A DNA stretch of 64,000 nt. It comes from Bugula neritina (taxonomy: Eukaryota > Bryozoa > Gymnolaemata > Cheilostomatida > Bugulidae). The stretch lies in the NCBI GenBank assembly GCA_964035545.1, contig OZ037766.1:8813722-8877721 (forward strand), given 5' to 3'. The notes under the pieces were generated by a model. It made no database searches and was not told where the DNA came from. It saw nothing but the letters and a program-made list of their open reading frames with translations. Position numbers and translations under genes: made by a program. Below, in pieces: positions 12,669 through 24,215 of this stretch; positions within the stretch are counted from its first letter, which is position 1; the number at the start of each line of letters is the position of its first letter.

Positions 12669-15600
12669 ATGTCTAGTGCAGCTAAAATTTCTCCAGTACT
12701 AAACTCAAACTTGACCAAGAATAAACTAGAAGAAGCATTTCGTCTTGGCTCGACTTCCCCAGGTTTATGTTTATGAATAGTCAAATCTATAAACTTTTGA
12801 AGTGTCCAATGATAGTTACTAGTATTATACAGAATTTTAAAATACTTGGTGAAAATTTTTGCTAGAAGCATTTGAGTATATAATTTATTAATTATATTGT
12901 GGCAAAAATAAAGTAAGGTGGTACAAAACTTTGCTAAAACAAATACGAAAAAGTAATTAAAATTATTTTAGTATAGTTGTTAATATTTTGTAGTGTTTTG
13001 TATTCAGAGCTGTTTGTGCTTACAGGCTTGTCAGATGACCTGATATGCAGCCATGAACCGTTTGTACACTGCATCATTAGAAATTTTCTTGAACAAGAGG
13101 GGTTGGAAGAATTGCAAAGAACTATATTGGAACTGAAATTTTGTGATAAAAACAATGACTTGTATAAATTCAAGCAAGTATGATTTTTAGCTTATGTCAT
13201 TCCACTATCATCTAAACAGTAGAAGTTACTTTATTATCTTTTGTGTTAAACTAAATTTGTTATTTTATATATGTGGTCTAAATATCACTTCATATTTATA
13301 TTTTTACATAGACCAATTTATCATTTAATTGTGTTGTTTTTATCCATGATGATTTTCAGTTAAATTAAAATGTCAACGACGTTTTTTTAGACTAAAGCCT
13401 TAGAGGAAAGAAATGAACCAGCCATAAAACATTTGAAGTAAGATTTATATATCACTAAAGTTCTATTGTTTGAATTAATGGTTGTTTTAAGATTTACTGA
13501 AAAGCTACTTTACCTGTGGTTTATTTAGTACGGAATTTGCTTCTCTCAAATAAAGACAACTTCAAATAAGTCAACCCGTCAACAAACGGACACACACATT
13601 GGGTGTTATTTGTTGTTAGTTCAGTTTAATTTATTGCTCTATATTAGTTTTCACTCTACTCACTCGACATCATCTATTGTTGAATTTAATTTATTAAAAG
13701 TAAAAGCCCAGTGCTGCTTAATTTGTTCAAAATATTATTATTAAACCAATAGTTGGCAATTTGCAATTGTTTGCAGCAGGAATTAGTTTACTACTTTTCC
13801 TCATCACAAAATATTTAAAGTGATCTCATTAGTTGAACCTTTACTAGTAGCCCTCTCTCATTTACTTCTTGTTATCTAACAATTGTGAAATCATGTAATG
13901 TATGTCTCTTGTGGGCTGAACCATGTTTGCTGGATGTGACATCTGGCTTTTCTCATTCACATAAATAATGAAACACTTTTGTAGGTCGGCCTTGAATACA
14001 TTGAAACACCATTTATCAAAGATCTTTAATGTTGAACTCTTTGATAAAATAGATATGTTTGCTGCCAAGTATGGTTATACAGGTAAGTGAGATATTCCGG
14101 CGCTTTTTTTCGGTAGGATGCAAAACGTGAGTCATTGTGCGACTTGATGCGAAGATTATTATTTATAATGGGGTGTTTTATCACACATCATATGTATACA
14201 CTATACACCATCTGCAGTGAAATGTGTTAACTGAAGAAAACTCTCTTGTAGATACACTGTTGTGTCATGATGATGAATTAGAAAGTAGGAGGATAGCATA
14301 CATCTACTACCTGGTGCCAGATGATTGGAGTGTGAAAGATGGTGGAGCTCTTGACCTTTTCTCAACTTGTTCAGGTACTGGAAACCTATAAGCTAAAATT
14401 TTCATTTCTGTTTTTGCAGCTTTGTTTTATCAGGGAATTAGCCTATGACAAATATATAACGTTTGTTTTTGAATCGATAGAGCCTTTTTTTTCTTGCAAG
14501 GGTTTGAGCGCTTGTTTAGTAAACACAAAGTCATGGGTTCGAACTCCGACAAAGGACATTGGTGATGTTAGGAAGAGCATCCAGTCATAATTGCTCTTGT
14601 GCCCCATCTAAATAACTCCTTAGCCGATTTAACAAAAACAAAAACCCTTCTATCAGCTGTTTCTCACGGAAATGGTGACTATAAGCTATGGACTTTCAAT
14701 ATCAATATCATTGTTTTATTGCTTGCTATAGTTTGGAGTCAAGTAGACATGATGCCAAGGTTCAAAATTGTGCTCCTAATTTAAACAACAACTCACAGAG
14801 AGCTCTTACTGGCAAGGTCCTTCTTTCTTATATGTCTGTTAGCATTCGGTTGTTTTATAGAGCAGTGTTAGGTTTCCTGACAAAATTTAAAATAAACCAA
14901 CTATATTTCTTTGTAGAATCGGGTCTGCCAGACACTATTGTTAAATCTATCAGCCCTGTGAGAAATTCTCTTATATTTTTCGAAGTTACTGACAAATCAT
15001 TTCATCAGGTATTTGTCTTTTCTTTAAATTATATTAGCATAAATTTACTTTCGTGGTTATGATAGGTAGTTATTTGATATTAAACTTAGTTATATTAATA
15101 GAGTTGTGTTTTTAGTACTCGACATAAAATTGAAAATTATATATTTTTGTTTCATGTTGTATTTCACTACAACATATTAATACGCTCTGTCTCTATGCAG
15201 GTAGCTGAAGTACTGAGTCAGTCTAAATGTAGACTCTCAGTTTCCGGGTGGTTTCATGGTCCTCCCTACCCCAGACCAGTTTGTACCAACAGCTCTGAGT
15301 CTCAAATGATATTTGATCCAAATGATATAGAGGAAGAAATACTGTATTCATATGTTAATAATGAATATATAAACCCACTAACTCAATCCGAAATTCAAGA
15401 AAAGTTTGAAGAAGATTCTGAAATCCAACTCGCAGATTTTATTTCAGTAGGTTTTTTCGTTCATTACAGTTATAGTATTACTAATTTGATTTCCATAAAC
15501 TATTTTGTATTTGACGACATTGTTTTGTATGTTGTCCTACATTTTAAGGAATATTATTTCTTGCAATAAAAATGTTAGTTACTTCAACTTTTTGTAAGGA

Positions 15601-18347
15601 CGCTAATTGGCATTTATTATATTATGTTCTTTTACTCCATTTGTGTTTGAGAGTTGTCTCCACTATGGTGGTACAGCCTTTAATGCAGTTAAATCAATAG
15701 CTGAATTTTAAAAAATCATGTTTTGGCTTTTTATGTAAAATCTAAACTGTACTTCCAGGAGTTTAAGTAGTAATATGTTGAAATATTAATATTAATATTT
15801 CAATATATTTTGTAAAACAATTGCATTAACTTTGAAAAAAACACCGGCTTGAAATTATTTTTGTGGTTATGTTGTACTTTTACAGTTTGAGTTGTGTGAA
15901 TACCAGGTCAGCATAGATTTGTGTAATAGAAGCTAAAAAAAGATGCAAAAAATAGTTTCAAATTTATTTCCAAAATGTATCTGCCAAATAATTTTGCGAA
16001 TTTATTGAAACACAGAATATGTGTGCTATTACTTGAATATCTATATTTTTGTCTACTGGAAGACCCATTATATAGCATAGTTGGGATTTTACAAGACTGC
16101 CAAACTTTCAGAATTTTATGAGGCTGCTCTTGATAATTAGGTCAACATATTTACCATCATGGTGTACATAGCATTAAAAATAAGTAATATAGATTTTTAA
16201 GAATAGTGCAACATTGAACATAGTGTGTCTTTTTTCATTTAGCTGGAAAAATATAAAAGTATTTGTGGATCCCTCAAAGGTGAAAGTATCAATTGGAAGA
16301 AGCTGGGCCCAGCAAACAAAAGGTCTGTGTTTAACATACTTGCACCCACCTTTTCCTTAACTAATCTAATAATATTACTGTTGCAAGGCATGGATATATT
16401 TAACTGCTGTTTTCAAAATGGTGATTGGTGTAAGAAATTCTGATAATTCAGTCATCATTCAAAAGCTAAAGACTGAAGTATAGATCAGAAAGCCTAAATA
16501 TTCTAATAAAGGTGTTTTAGCTCCAGTCAGTTTATGATAAATGTAGTTTCACTGCATCATTCACATTGCGTTACACCAGAAGACAAAAACATACTTAAAG
16601 TAATGCTTTAGAAAACTATTTGTATTAGTTCCTCACATTCTGTTTCCACTTCTTATTGTTCAACTTGAGACAGCTGATATATGAAACTGAAATTACACAA
16701 ACTAAATTAAAATGCCACTCATCGTTTCATCACAAAAACTTTTGTGTGAAACTTAAAACCATGCTGCTTGTACTAAAAGTAAATTACTCGGCACATAGCA
16801 ACCACTTGCATTCTGTCTGATTTGACAGTGACAAAGCCAAGCTAAGGTTGTTATATTTGGATTCCTCTCAGCTGATTAGCTATGATTAAGCTTAAAACAA
16901 AACTTGGCTTATGCTTAATTGAAGTCACATGCCTATTATCAGAAATTCTTACACAAAGCTCTTCAATGGTGATGGTCACATAATATGTCCATAGACTTGT
17001 GCCAAAAAGCATTACATACATATTTGAGCAAATAGTCATATTGGCCAATGGGAATGCATAAATATCACTAATATTTTATCACATTATATTTTTATTTTGC
17101 TTTGTGTCAGTGTTGATTAAAATCTGATTTTAGCGTGCTATGAATTATGTTTTTTTTTCACACTCAAGTTTTATCTGGAACTGTATGAAACTATTATTAA
17201 TATATAATAGGGCTTTTCATGGAACCTTGAAATTTCTTTTTACTTATAGTTGTCTCTCCATGAATATAATTGCATTTCCATGTTTATATAATTTAGATAA
17301 GAACTGTTATATTGTGTTCTATAGAAACGTAGAAGTTGCCGATGAAGATAGTCTACCTGAATCCGTAAAGCAGTGTCTACGCCTGCTTACATCTGACGCC
17401 ATGTTCCTCATACTGTCAAACATGACTGGACTACGTCTGCATCCTCTTGCTGCCGACAGCAACTCTGACGACGAAACTGAATCATCTGAGCCTGAACCAA
17501 AGAAACCTAGATCTGAAGGAGACAACTCTGGTGAGCTTCGTGGAACCAACCTTTTCTGTCCTCTCGAATTGTTGCCTGTTTGGCTAACTATATAAACTTA
17601 TTGCTAATAGTTGTGGTCTTTATGGTTGGTGAAATAACTTTGTCAATATTTTGTAGATGAGTCTCCGTGTGGACAAGTTTCGTACCAAGTAAGGCGCTGG
17701 TCTCATGGTGCCTATACTTTGCTACACGACACAGATGTGGAACAAGGCAAAGACTTTGCTCTTGATGCTGTCATGTATTTCAACTGTGAAGGTTCAAAAC
17801 TTTTACTTGACTCAATAGCAGTAGTGTTGATTGTTATGTATGTTTGCTGTTTGTTCTTGTGCTGGCATTTTGTGAAAAATAAGTGTAGCTGTGTGCTAAA
17901 GAACAATTTTTCACAAAGTGTCTCCGAGATACACATGGTTTAAGTTTTATTTTAATTTTGCAGCGTTTTATCTTTGTTATAGAATGGGATGCTAGCCAAG
18001 GTGGTTTTACATCATACATAGCTAAAGGGGATGACGAAGAGGTTTGTACACATCCTTCACTATAAGAGTATTAAATTCTGGTTGTTTTTTGACTGTATTT
18101 CAATAATTGTAGTGGCAGTTCAGACATCTAATTTATATTTGGCTGGATTATGCATTGCATCATCTTCCTTTTGTGATTGTAGCTGTTGACACTGGAGCCT
18201 CGTGAGAATTGTCTCTCCCTGGTATACCGAGATGCTGACTCCCTCAGATTTGTTAAACATGTTAATCACAAAATCACAAACACTGCTCATCCTTATTTCT
18301 ACGACATTTGCTTGATATATACTGAAAGATCACCAGGGAATGACTAG
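12669..18347 (+). CDS. OGFOD1: OGFOD1-type prolyl 3-hydroxylase
   Basis: 2-oxoglutarate/Fe(II) dioxygenase. In animals and yeast (Tpa1/Ofd1) this family hydroxylates a proline of ribosomal protein uS12 and affects translation termination and stress granules. Exons: 12669-12762, 13026-13177, 13391-13437, 13985-14082, 14252-14374, 14917-15008, 15201-15446, 16243-16322, 17325-17530, 17657-17791, 17983-18041, 18183-18347. All phases agree and give 498 aa, near the usual length. The iron triad is H136 and D138 in LLCHDDE plus H201 in KSFHQ. The 2-oxoglutarate-binding arginine is R213 in [10 protein letters not shown]. The second, inactive double-stranded helix domain follows, with an acidic linker near 355-380 and the final block [14 protein letters not shown]. 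An in-frame stop just upstream supports the ATG chosen. Two introns carry SINE or palindromic sequence, but every catalytic residue is intact. Confidence 0.95.
14500..14700 (+). mobile_element. tRNA-derived SINE, truncated copy (in OGFOD1 intron)
   Basis: Contains a pol III B-box (GGGTTCGAACTCC near 14538-14550) followed by a body with GATGTTAGGAAGAGCATCCA and a CAAAAACAAAAACCC stretch. It matches the copy at 32349-32604 over about 190 bases but lacks the A-box end. The GGAAGAGCATCCA block resembles the central domain of several invertebrate tRNA-SINEs. Confidence 0.65.
15778..15803. repeat. 26-bp perfect AT palindrome in OGFOD1 intron
   Basis: TTGAAATATT AATATT AATATTTCAA is self-complementary over 26 bases and could extrude as a cruciform. 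It sits in the intron between exons 7 and 8. No function inferred. Confidence 0.6.
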
Positions 18348-19859
18348 TGCTTATATATGTGCGATGGCATCTTACCCTCACCAACTTGTAGTCTGTCTCT
18401 CTTACGCAATAATCTTACTAAGGTACGCTTTGTTAATTAACCTCTCTCACAGTAACTGTTAATAATATTAATTATCATTCAACCAATGGTAAGTAGAAAA
18501 TATGTTAAGTTGTTCTTAGCAAAAATCAGTGTACATGATGTTTCAATTTTAAAATGTAATTCCAATAATAATCGTTATTTGCTTAATTACAGTGTCAATT
18601 GTTAATTGTTAGTTGGTAATGGAGTAATTTTAAAGCTACATAATTGTTATAGTTGGTTATATACAGTTTGAATTGATTATTAATTATATAGTTTGATTTT
18701 TACAGAATATAAACATGATCACTAAATAATTTTGATGTTGTGTTTTTGAAAGCGCTCTAAGTTTTTTCATATTATCAATTTGTTGATTTCTTTTTCATCT
18801 GTAAATATATACTGTTTTATGAGCCATCTCCATTGCAGGTTTTATATGGAGCAGTTTTTAATAACAATTTGTTCTGTGTTCATCAGACAAATGACTTTTT
18901 AATCATGTATGAACATTTAGGTTATATTCACTTTGTATAGTTTGTATAATAAATATACCATATTGTAAGTGTACAATTGTTTAGCATGTTATTGATTGCT
19001 TTTAGTTATCAATTCTATAATGTATTACATGAGCTATTAGCTAAAGTAAATGATTCCATTTCCTTTCAACTCTTTATTCGGCTAAATAATTAAAATACAA
19101 AGACATTGTCTGAAGCAAACTGAGGTTTATTTAGTGACAAGCTTTCAAGTATAACCTTGCAACTGATGTAGAATGTATTCAAAACATTCACTATCAACTA
19201 GGGTAATTACTTGGTCTACAGTAGTTCTAAAGTGTTGAATATACTCGATAATTTGCAGTAGCTAAACGATTTTAATTTTAAACTAATTAAATAGAAGGGT
19301 TCAACTAGACCTGGATTTATTAATATCACCAGAAGCAGCACCGAGTTGAGGGTGGCTGGGTACAGTATTTGTATACACAAGACTGTCCAAACTGGGAACT
19401 CTTCCCAACCAATGCCCTCATTTACCACTGACTCGGTGCTGCTTCAAGCGATTTTCTAATTTCATGGTTTCTAGCCTGGGAGTAATTATCTAACAATAAT
19501 ATATACAGAATAGAAATGATGGGTCATTTTTGTTATCTACAACATGAACTATGCGTAAAACATATTGGTTCATTTGAATAACCGAAATACATAGTGAATA
19601 GAAAAATAATCGAAAGTGGCTGTGCATAGTTAAAAACACAAGATGAATGCAACTTTACTTCTTAACAAACTAGATCAGCCGGGCTTGCTGTTGACACTGT
19701 AGGTAAAATGTTAGATTCAGATTTGGCACTTATCAGTGGAGTAGCTTCAAGTCTTTTCTGGCCCTGGCTTTCTACTGCATCAGATGGAGGTACTAAAAGT
19801 AGCACAGTAGATAAGCATTTAAAACTGTATTTTCACAACAATCATGATAGCTGGTTACT
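18348..19859. other. OGFOD1 3' UTR and convergent spacer
   Basis: An AATAAA at 18948-18953 is the best poly(A) signal for OGFOD1, about 600 bases after its stop. The rest is AT-rich spacer with one MITE (19331-19456). The next gene ends at 19860 on the opposite strand. Confidence 0.5.
19331..19456. mobile_element. MITE family A, copy 2
   Basis: The terminal inverted repeat is a perfect 15-mer, GAAGCAGCACCGAGT. The right end extends to GCTTCAAGCGATTTTC as in copy 1, while the left outer part is eroded. The GTATTTGTATACACAA interior is shared with copy 1 at 11176-11314. Confidence 0.6.
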
Positions 19860-22800
19860 TCACACACTATCAAGTTCTTCAGCAACTACAGGCAGATCTG
19901 TAAGCTAGATCATCTCCAAAAGTTAACTTCTCATGAAATTGCTGCACGGTATTTATAAAAGAATATCAATTGGGATACTATATATAATTCTGTATCATAG
20001 CTCTTTGCAAGCATATAAAATGAACATAGAAATGTTTTGGGTCAAACTAAAGTTAAAGATAATCCAAGTTCCAACTGACACTCAAGAACTCACCGGAAGT
20101 TTGTGGTCTCTGGACGGCCCAGCTCAAGCAGCCGGCTACAGATTCTCTCAACTGGGAGGGGCCAACGGATTTAGCTCTTTGTATCTTCTGATAATTAGCT
20201 GAATTGTAACAAATGGTGTTGATCTGCTTCGCTTCATCTTTTCTAGGGTCAGGCGTGCAGTGGATTTTTCGATATGTAGTTGTAAAATGGCTCTTCGTGT
20301 CTGTAGGATATCCATCACTGAACACTTCCTGGGAGATTTTCGCGTCTAATTTATATCGGATTCTTGGTGCTTGGCTAGCTATGTTGTTTGCATAAAGTTG
20401 GTGATGGGCATGCGCGGTTGGTGCACCTACACCATGGTGAAAGTTTTCTCTGTATACAGAAGTTAAAGGTTGTTTTTTATCAATTAATTCAGCTTTGTGC
20501 GGCATCCAGGCAATAAACTCTGGTTTGTAATTAATAGTTGCGCTATGCACTTGCCTTCTCCCATTTCCCTATAAAGATAAGACAATTCATTGAAAATAGA
20601 AGGTATAGTAATTACTTTTTCTAATTTCATGGTGATATAAGCATTTAATACATGATAACATATATCTATATTGGTTACTATAATATTTATCACAGATAAA
20701 CGTTGTCATGCTTGCTTCACATTATATCGGTTTTTAGTGACAAAATATAACATATGATAGTTAATAAACTAATATAAAGTAAAGTTCTAGTAAACTTATT
20801 ATCAATTATTTGCCTTAGTATAGATTATTTTATGTCAAGTATACCACATGCATTATACAGTAATGCAGAATTATGTTTCATTTATATAATTATTATATAA
20901 TATGTAATATGCAAACACCAATCAGCACCACGCTGTGTTTAGTTTACATTTAATATTCGCTATTAATCAACACTTGAATTATAGATACAAAATATTAAAT
21001 AAGACGCAATAATTCTTTTCAAACCTGTTCTCCAACTGTGCATTTATTCTTATATAATTTTATACTACAAACATGCATGTCAATTGTTTTTTATGGAGTT
21101 GCTGTATACTCACATCCACAAAGTATAGCGCATTATCTTTGTATCGCTCTCTGTTGTCATGCTTTGAAAAGGCATGCTTTCGTACCGGAGCCTAGACAAT
21201 TAAAAAATAAATTTGAGCCTATAATATTCAATCAATATAGGTACAGATGATCAATAAAAGTATTTATTAGATTTACGCCAGCTCAAAATGTTCTCAGTGA
21301 CCTGATTGAGGAGGTTATACTGTATCTTTATACTGTGTAACCAAAGCAGTCATTGATGTGGTAACTATAGACAACAATTCACCAATAAAATATATTTTAT
21401 TTGTTCAATAATATCCCTATCAATAAAAATTCAATATCCAATAACAAAGATGAGTCTTTTGAATTGGGTCATTTTACTTAATTTAGTACACACTGGAAAT
21501 CTCCAGTTTTTAGCTATTTTTTACAATTTAGCTGCTAATGAACATGGTTTTTTGCCCAAAACTGGTAAAGTATATTTTATAGTATGCATTAAACTACCAT
21601 TCAGCTTTGTGTTTAAAATTTCTATATGTTTTAGTGTTCAAAGTTATGTATATAATTATATGCTGTGAAATAAAATGTTATATAACAAGCGACATATTCA
21701 TGATTATCAAAATCTAGTGTCTGAAGCAACAGTGTTTATAACTTTAAAGCAGTTGGATGTAGTGTTTTTCTTATATAATTATGTAGTATAGTCCTTAATT
21801 CTTAAGTTCATACTGTATAAAACATGCTATTTTATATATATACATACCTATGTATACAGACATATATACATTATATGTAACATAATGTTACAAGTTTAAA
21901 TAAGTTACAAAGCTTTGATTGCATAAATTTCATACCGTAGATCTCTCTAGATACTTTTGTGGAGGTTGAGGCTTAGCTCTCTGTCTGTATTCATTCATGA
22001 AATCATTTCGAATACGACTTCTATAGTGGCCATAATAACCAGAATTGTGCTACAATGGAATTTCCAATTAAACTATTAAAACAGAGTTGCGTCAAATTGA
22101 CAGGTGGAAAGAGGTGAAAAACTAAATTGAAATATTAGTGGTCATTGAATCATGGAAGCATGAATGTCTGCAACAGTATTTTTCTGTTGTCGAAAAGCTG
22201 TGCTCGAGATTAATAGATCAAGGATCATAGCTGCTGTTAGAATTAGTATAAGCAAAGTGTAAATACTGATGTATGAGTGGAATTAGTATGGTTCTTTCTG
22301 CATTCAATACCAGAAGACTCTGGTGTAACCAATATAAGTATTGATAATATACTACATACTAGAATATTCTATTCATAAAATATAGCAAGTTATTTTTTAA
22401 TAGAAACTTTTTTGAGAGTGGATTTGTTATTTTATGCATGTAACTATATAACTGATCTAAGAGAACAGTTCTTTTGTAGTGAAAAGGAATATCAATGTGG
22501 CACCACATCCATGGTATTCAGCTGATGTGTCGTAATAACAATATTATAGATAGTTATGGTATATAATGAAATATACTCAACTTACCCATGAGCCCACAAC
22601 ATTTGTTGAGGAAGCTACAACCATGATTATTTTCTTGGGTTTTTCGAAATTATATGCAGTGATTTGCTTAAAAAAATAAAATGTTAGTTAATAAATTATG
22701 TAAAAAGTATTCAGCATTAAACTTCTATATCACAGGAATTTGCATTATGTTCCATACTAGACTTTGTTGAGTGTTGCGTCTTGCAAATGTAGTGTAGTAA

Positions 22801-22915
22801 ATTTGTAGTCTGGTTATTTTATTCAACTCTGATAACATGAAAAAGTTCATTAGTTACTTGATATTCTAGAGTTTGCATTTCAATTAGTTCAGGATCACAG
22901 GCTTCACATTGTTTG
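19860..22915 (-). CDS. Unrecognised protein, possible microtubule or ciliary type (5' end unresolved)
   Basis: Exons in transcript order: 22915-22858, 22666-22586, 22049-21936, 20568-20094, 19897-19860 (stop TGA). Phases agree throughout. The first listed exon starts in phase 2, so at least one more exon may lie upstream. Otherwise translation could begin at its internal ATG (MQTLEYQ), giving 242 aa. I do not recognise the family. The protein is basic and rich in Tyr, His, Arg and Gln, with no signal peptide or membrane segment. Short scattered motifs such as YYGHYRSRIRNDF, SVYRENFHHG and HFTTTYRKIH resemble, in style only, the extended Tyr/Arg-rich proteins that line ciliary microtubules. 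The downstream neighbour on the same strand of the chromosome is PTPDC1, whose family is linked to centrioles and cilia, but adjacency in an animal genome is weak evidence. The last exon junction uses a strong CCG|GTGAGT donor, which removes a readthrough ORF tail. Confidence 0.7.
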
Positions 22916-24215
22916 CTATATAATAGAATGTTAGTTATATCCGTTGCTATTGACACCCAATACACGTAATATACAATACACTGCATGCCTCAATAGAACC
23001 AGCTACCCATATTTATTTATGATATGAGAAATAAGGGAAGCTGTATTAGCAGCAGTAGTTCAATGCACTTGAAAAAACACACCAACAGTTAATCTATCGG
23101 CTCTATTGACATTTTCAAGTAGTATTGCAAATAGCTCTTTTGTGAATGCCACATAACTTATTGGATATTCAAGGCAAGCTATAGTTCACAAAATTCTATT
23201 GATTTTATGTGTTTGTGTCTCAGTATACTACATTATATATAGCATCGAGTTCATTAGTGCTATTGACCAACTATCCAGCACGATTCTTTTTACTAAGGGA
23301 GCATAACTCATAAGTTAGTATAACTAAAATTTTGGAAATCAAAGGCAGTGGTCATGGTGTGGGGTCTAGTGGTTACAATGATGTGTGTGTGTGCTGTGTG
23401 CTCATGTCATGCTTTATGTTAAGAATCCTGGTAGAGCTATTAGTGATTTTATAATCGTCGCAGTGCTACTAAGACACCATTTTTAGCTTACTTAAAAGAC
23501 TATAATTCTTAACCTCTGCGACTGTTGCAAGTCACAGGGATGAAGAATTCAAACAATTGTGTTTCATAAGCAAGTTTCGAACTACGAACATGAATAATAT
23601 TTATTATTGCAAATAATTTTATTTAAAATTTTAATGATCATAGTGTAAAATGTTATGCAGATATTAAAACATTGATTTAACTTCTTCAATTTCGTTGCCA
23701 ATTTCTGTATGCAATTTTTCGCCTATCACATCAAAAGAAATTTTAGAAGAGTTGATTGGACATAAAATTTGGCTTGAATTAAAGGCCCAGAAAACTAGAG
23801 ATCATAAAGGATGAGCAGCAAAAGAATGAGTATTACAAAATGCAAGAGCAGCAAAGCACTTGCAGCTATTGTTACAAGTAGAGTGGACGGTTTAAAATTT
23901 CTCACTAAATAGCAGTCAACGTTTCAAATTAAAAACACTAAAAATACAGAACATAAAGCATTCACATATAAAATTATTTTACTTATAGATATGTGGCCTG
24001 AACATAAATTTATACAGTATCCCTAAAATATAGCATAAAAACTATTCTCAAAATAAATAATTTATTAATTTTTAAAGTAAACTATAATTTATAATTTAAA
24101 ATGCATGTACATTAAGTAAGGCTTTTGAGTTGAAAAATATCACTGAAGTTGGACAGAAAATTAAATAAGAAAGCTATGCAGGCTATTATAGACCGGTTAG
24201 ATTGCAGCAGCTAGA
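22916..24215. other. Spacer upstream of the unrecognised gene and downstream of PTPDC1
   Basis: A minus-strand AATAAA (plus TTTATT, 24061-24066) lies about 150 bases after the PTPDC1 stop and probably ends that transcript. A tRNA-like head (GGTGTGGGGTCTAGTGGTTA, about 23357) hints at a degraded SINE. I could not find the missing 5' exon of the neighbouring gene here with confidence. Confidence 0.4.

Noticed and set aside
14500-14560. tRNA gene in OGFOD1 intron
   Set aside because: The B-box is good but the A-box and acceptor stem are absent, and the downstream body matches a SINE.
17140-17324. N-terminal extension of the 17140-17595 open frame
   Set aside because: The coding part starts at the CTATAG acceptor (17325) in the phase required by OGFOD1 exon 8. 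The upstream codons are intronic.
20053-20093. Read-through tail GEFLSVSWNLDYL of the minus-strand ORF
   Set aside because: A strong CCG|GTGAGT donor precedes it, and a phase-matched final exon (19897-19860) with its own stop is available.
23350-23480. tRNA gene
   Set aside because: GGTGTGGGGTCTAGTGGTTA resembles a tRNA 5' arm with A-box, but no B-box or acceptor pairing follows at the right distance. Best seen as a degraded SINE head.
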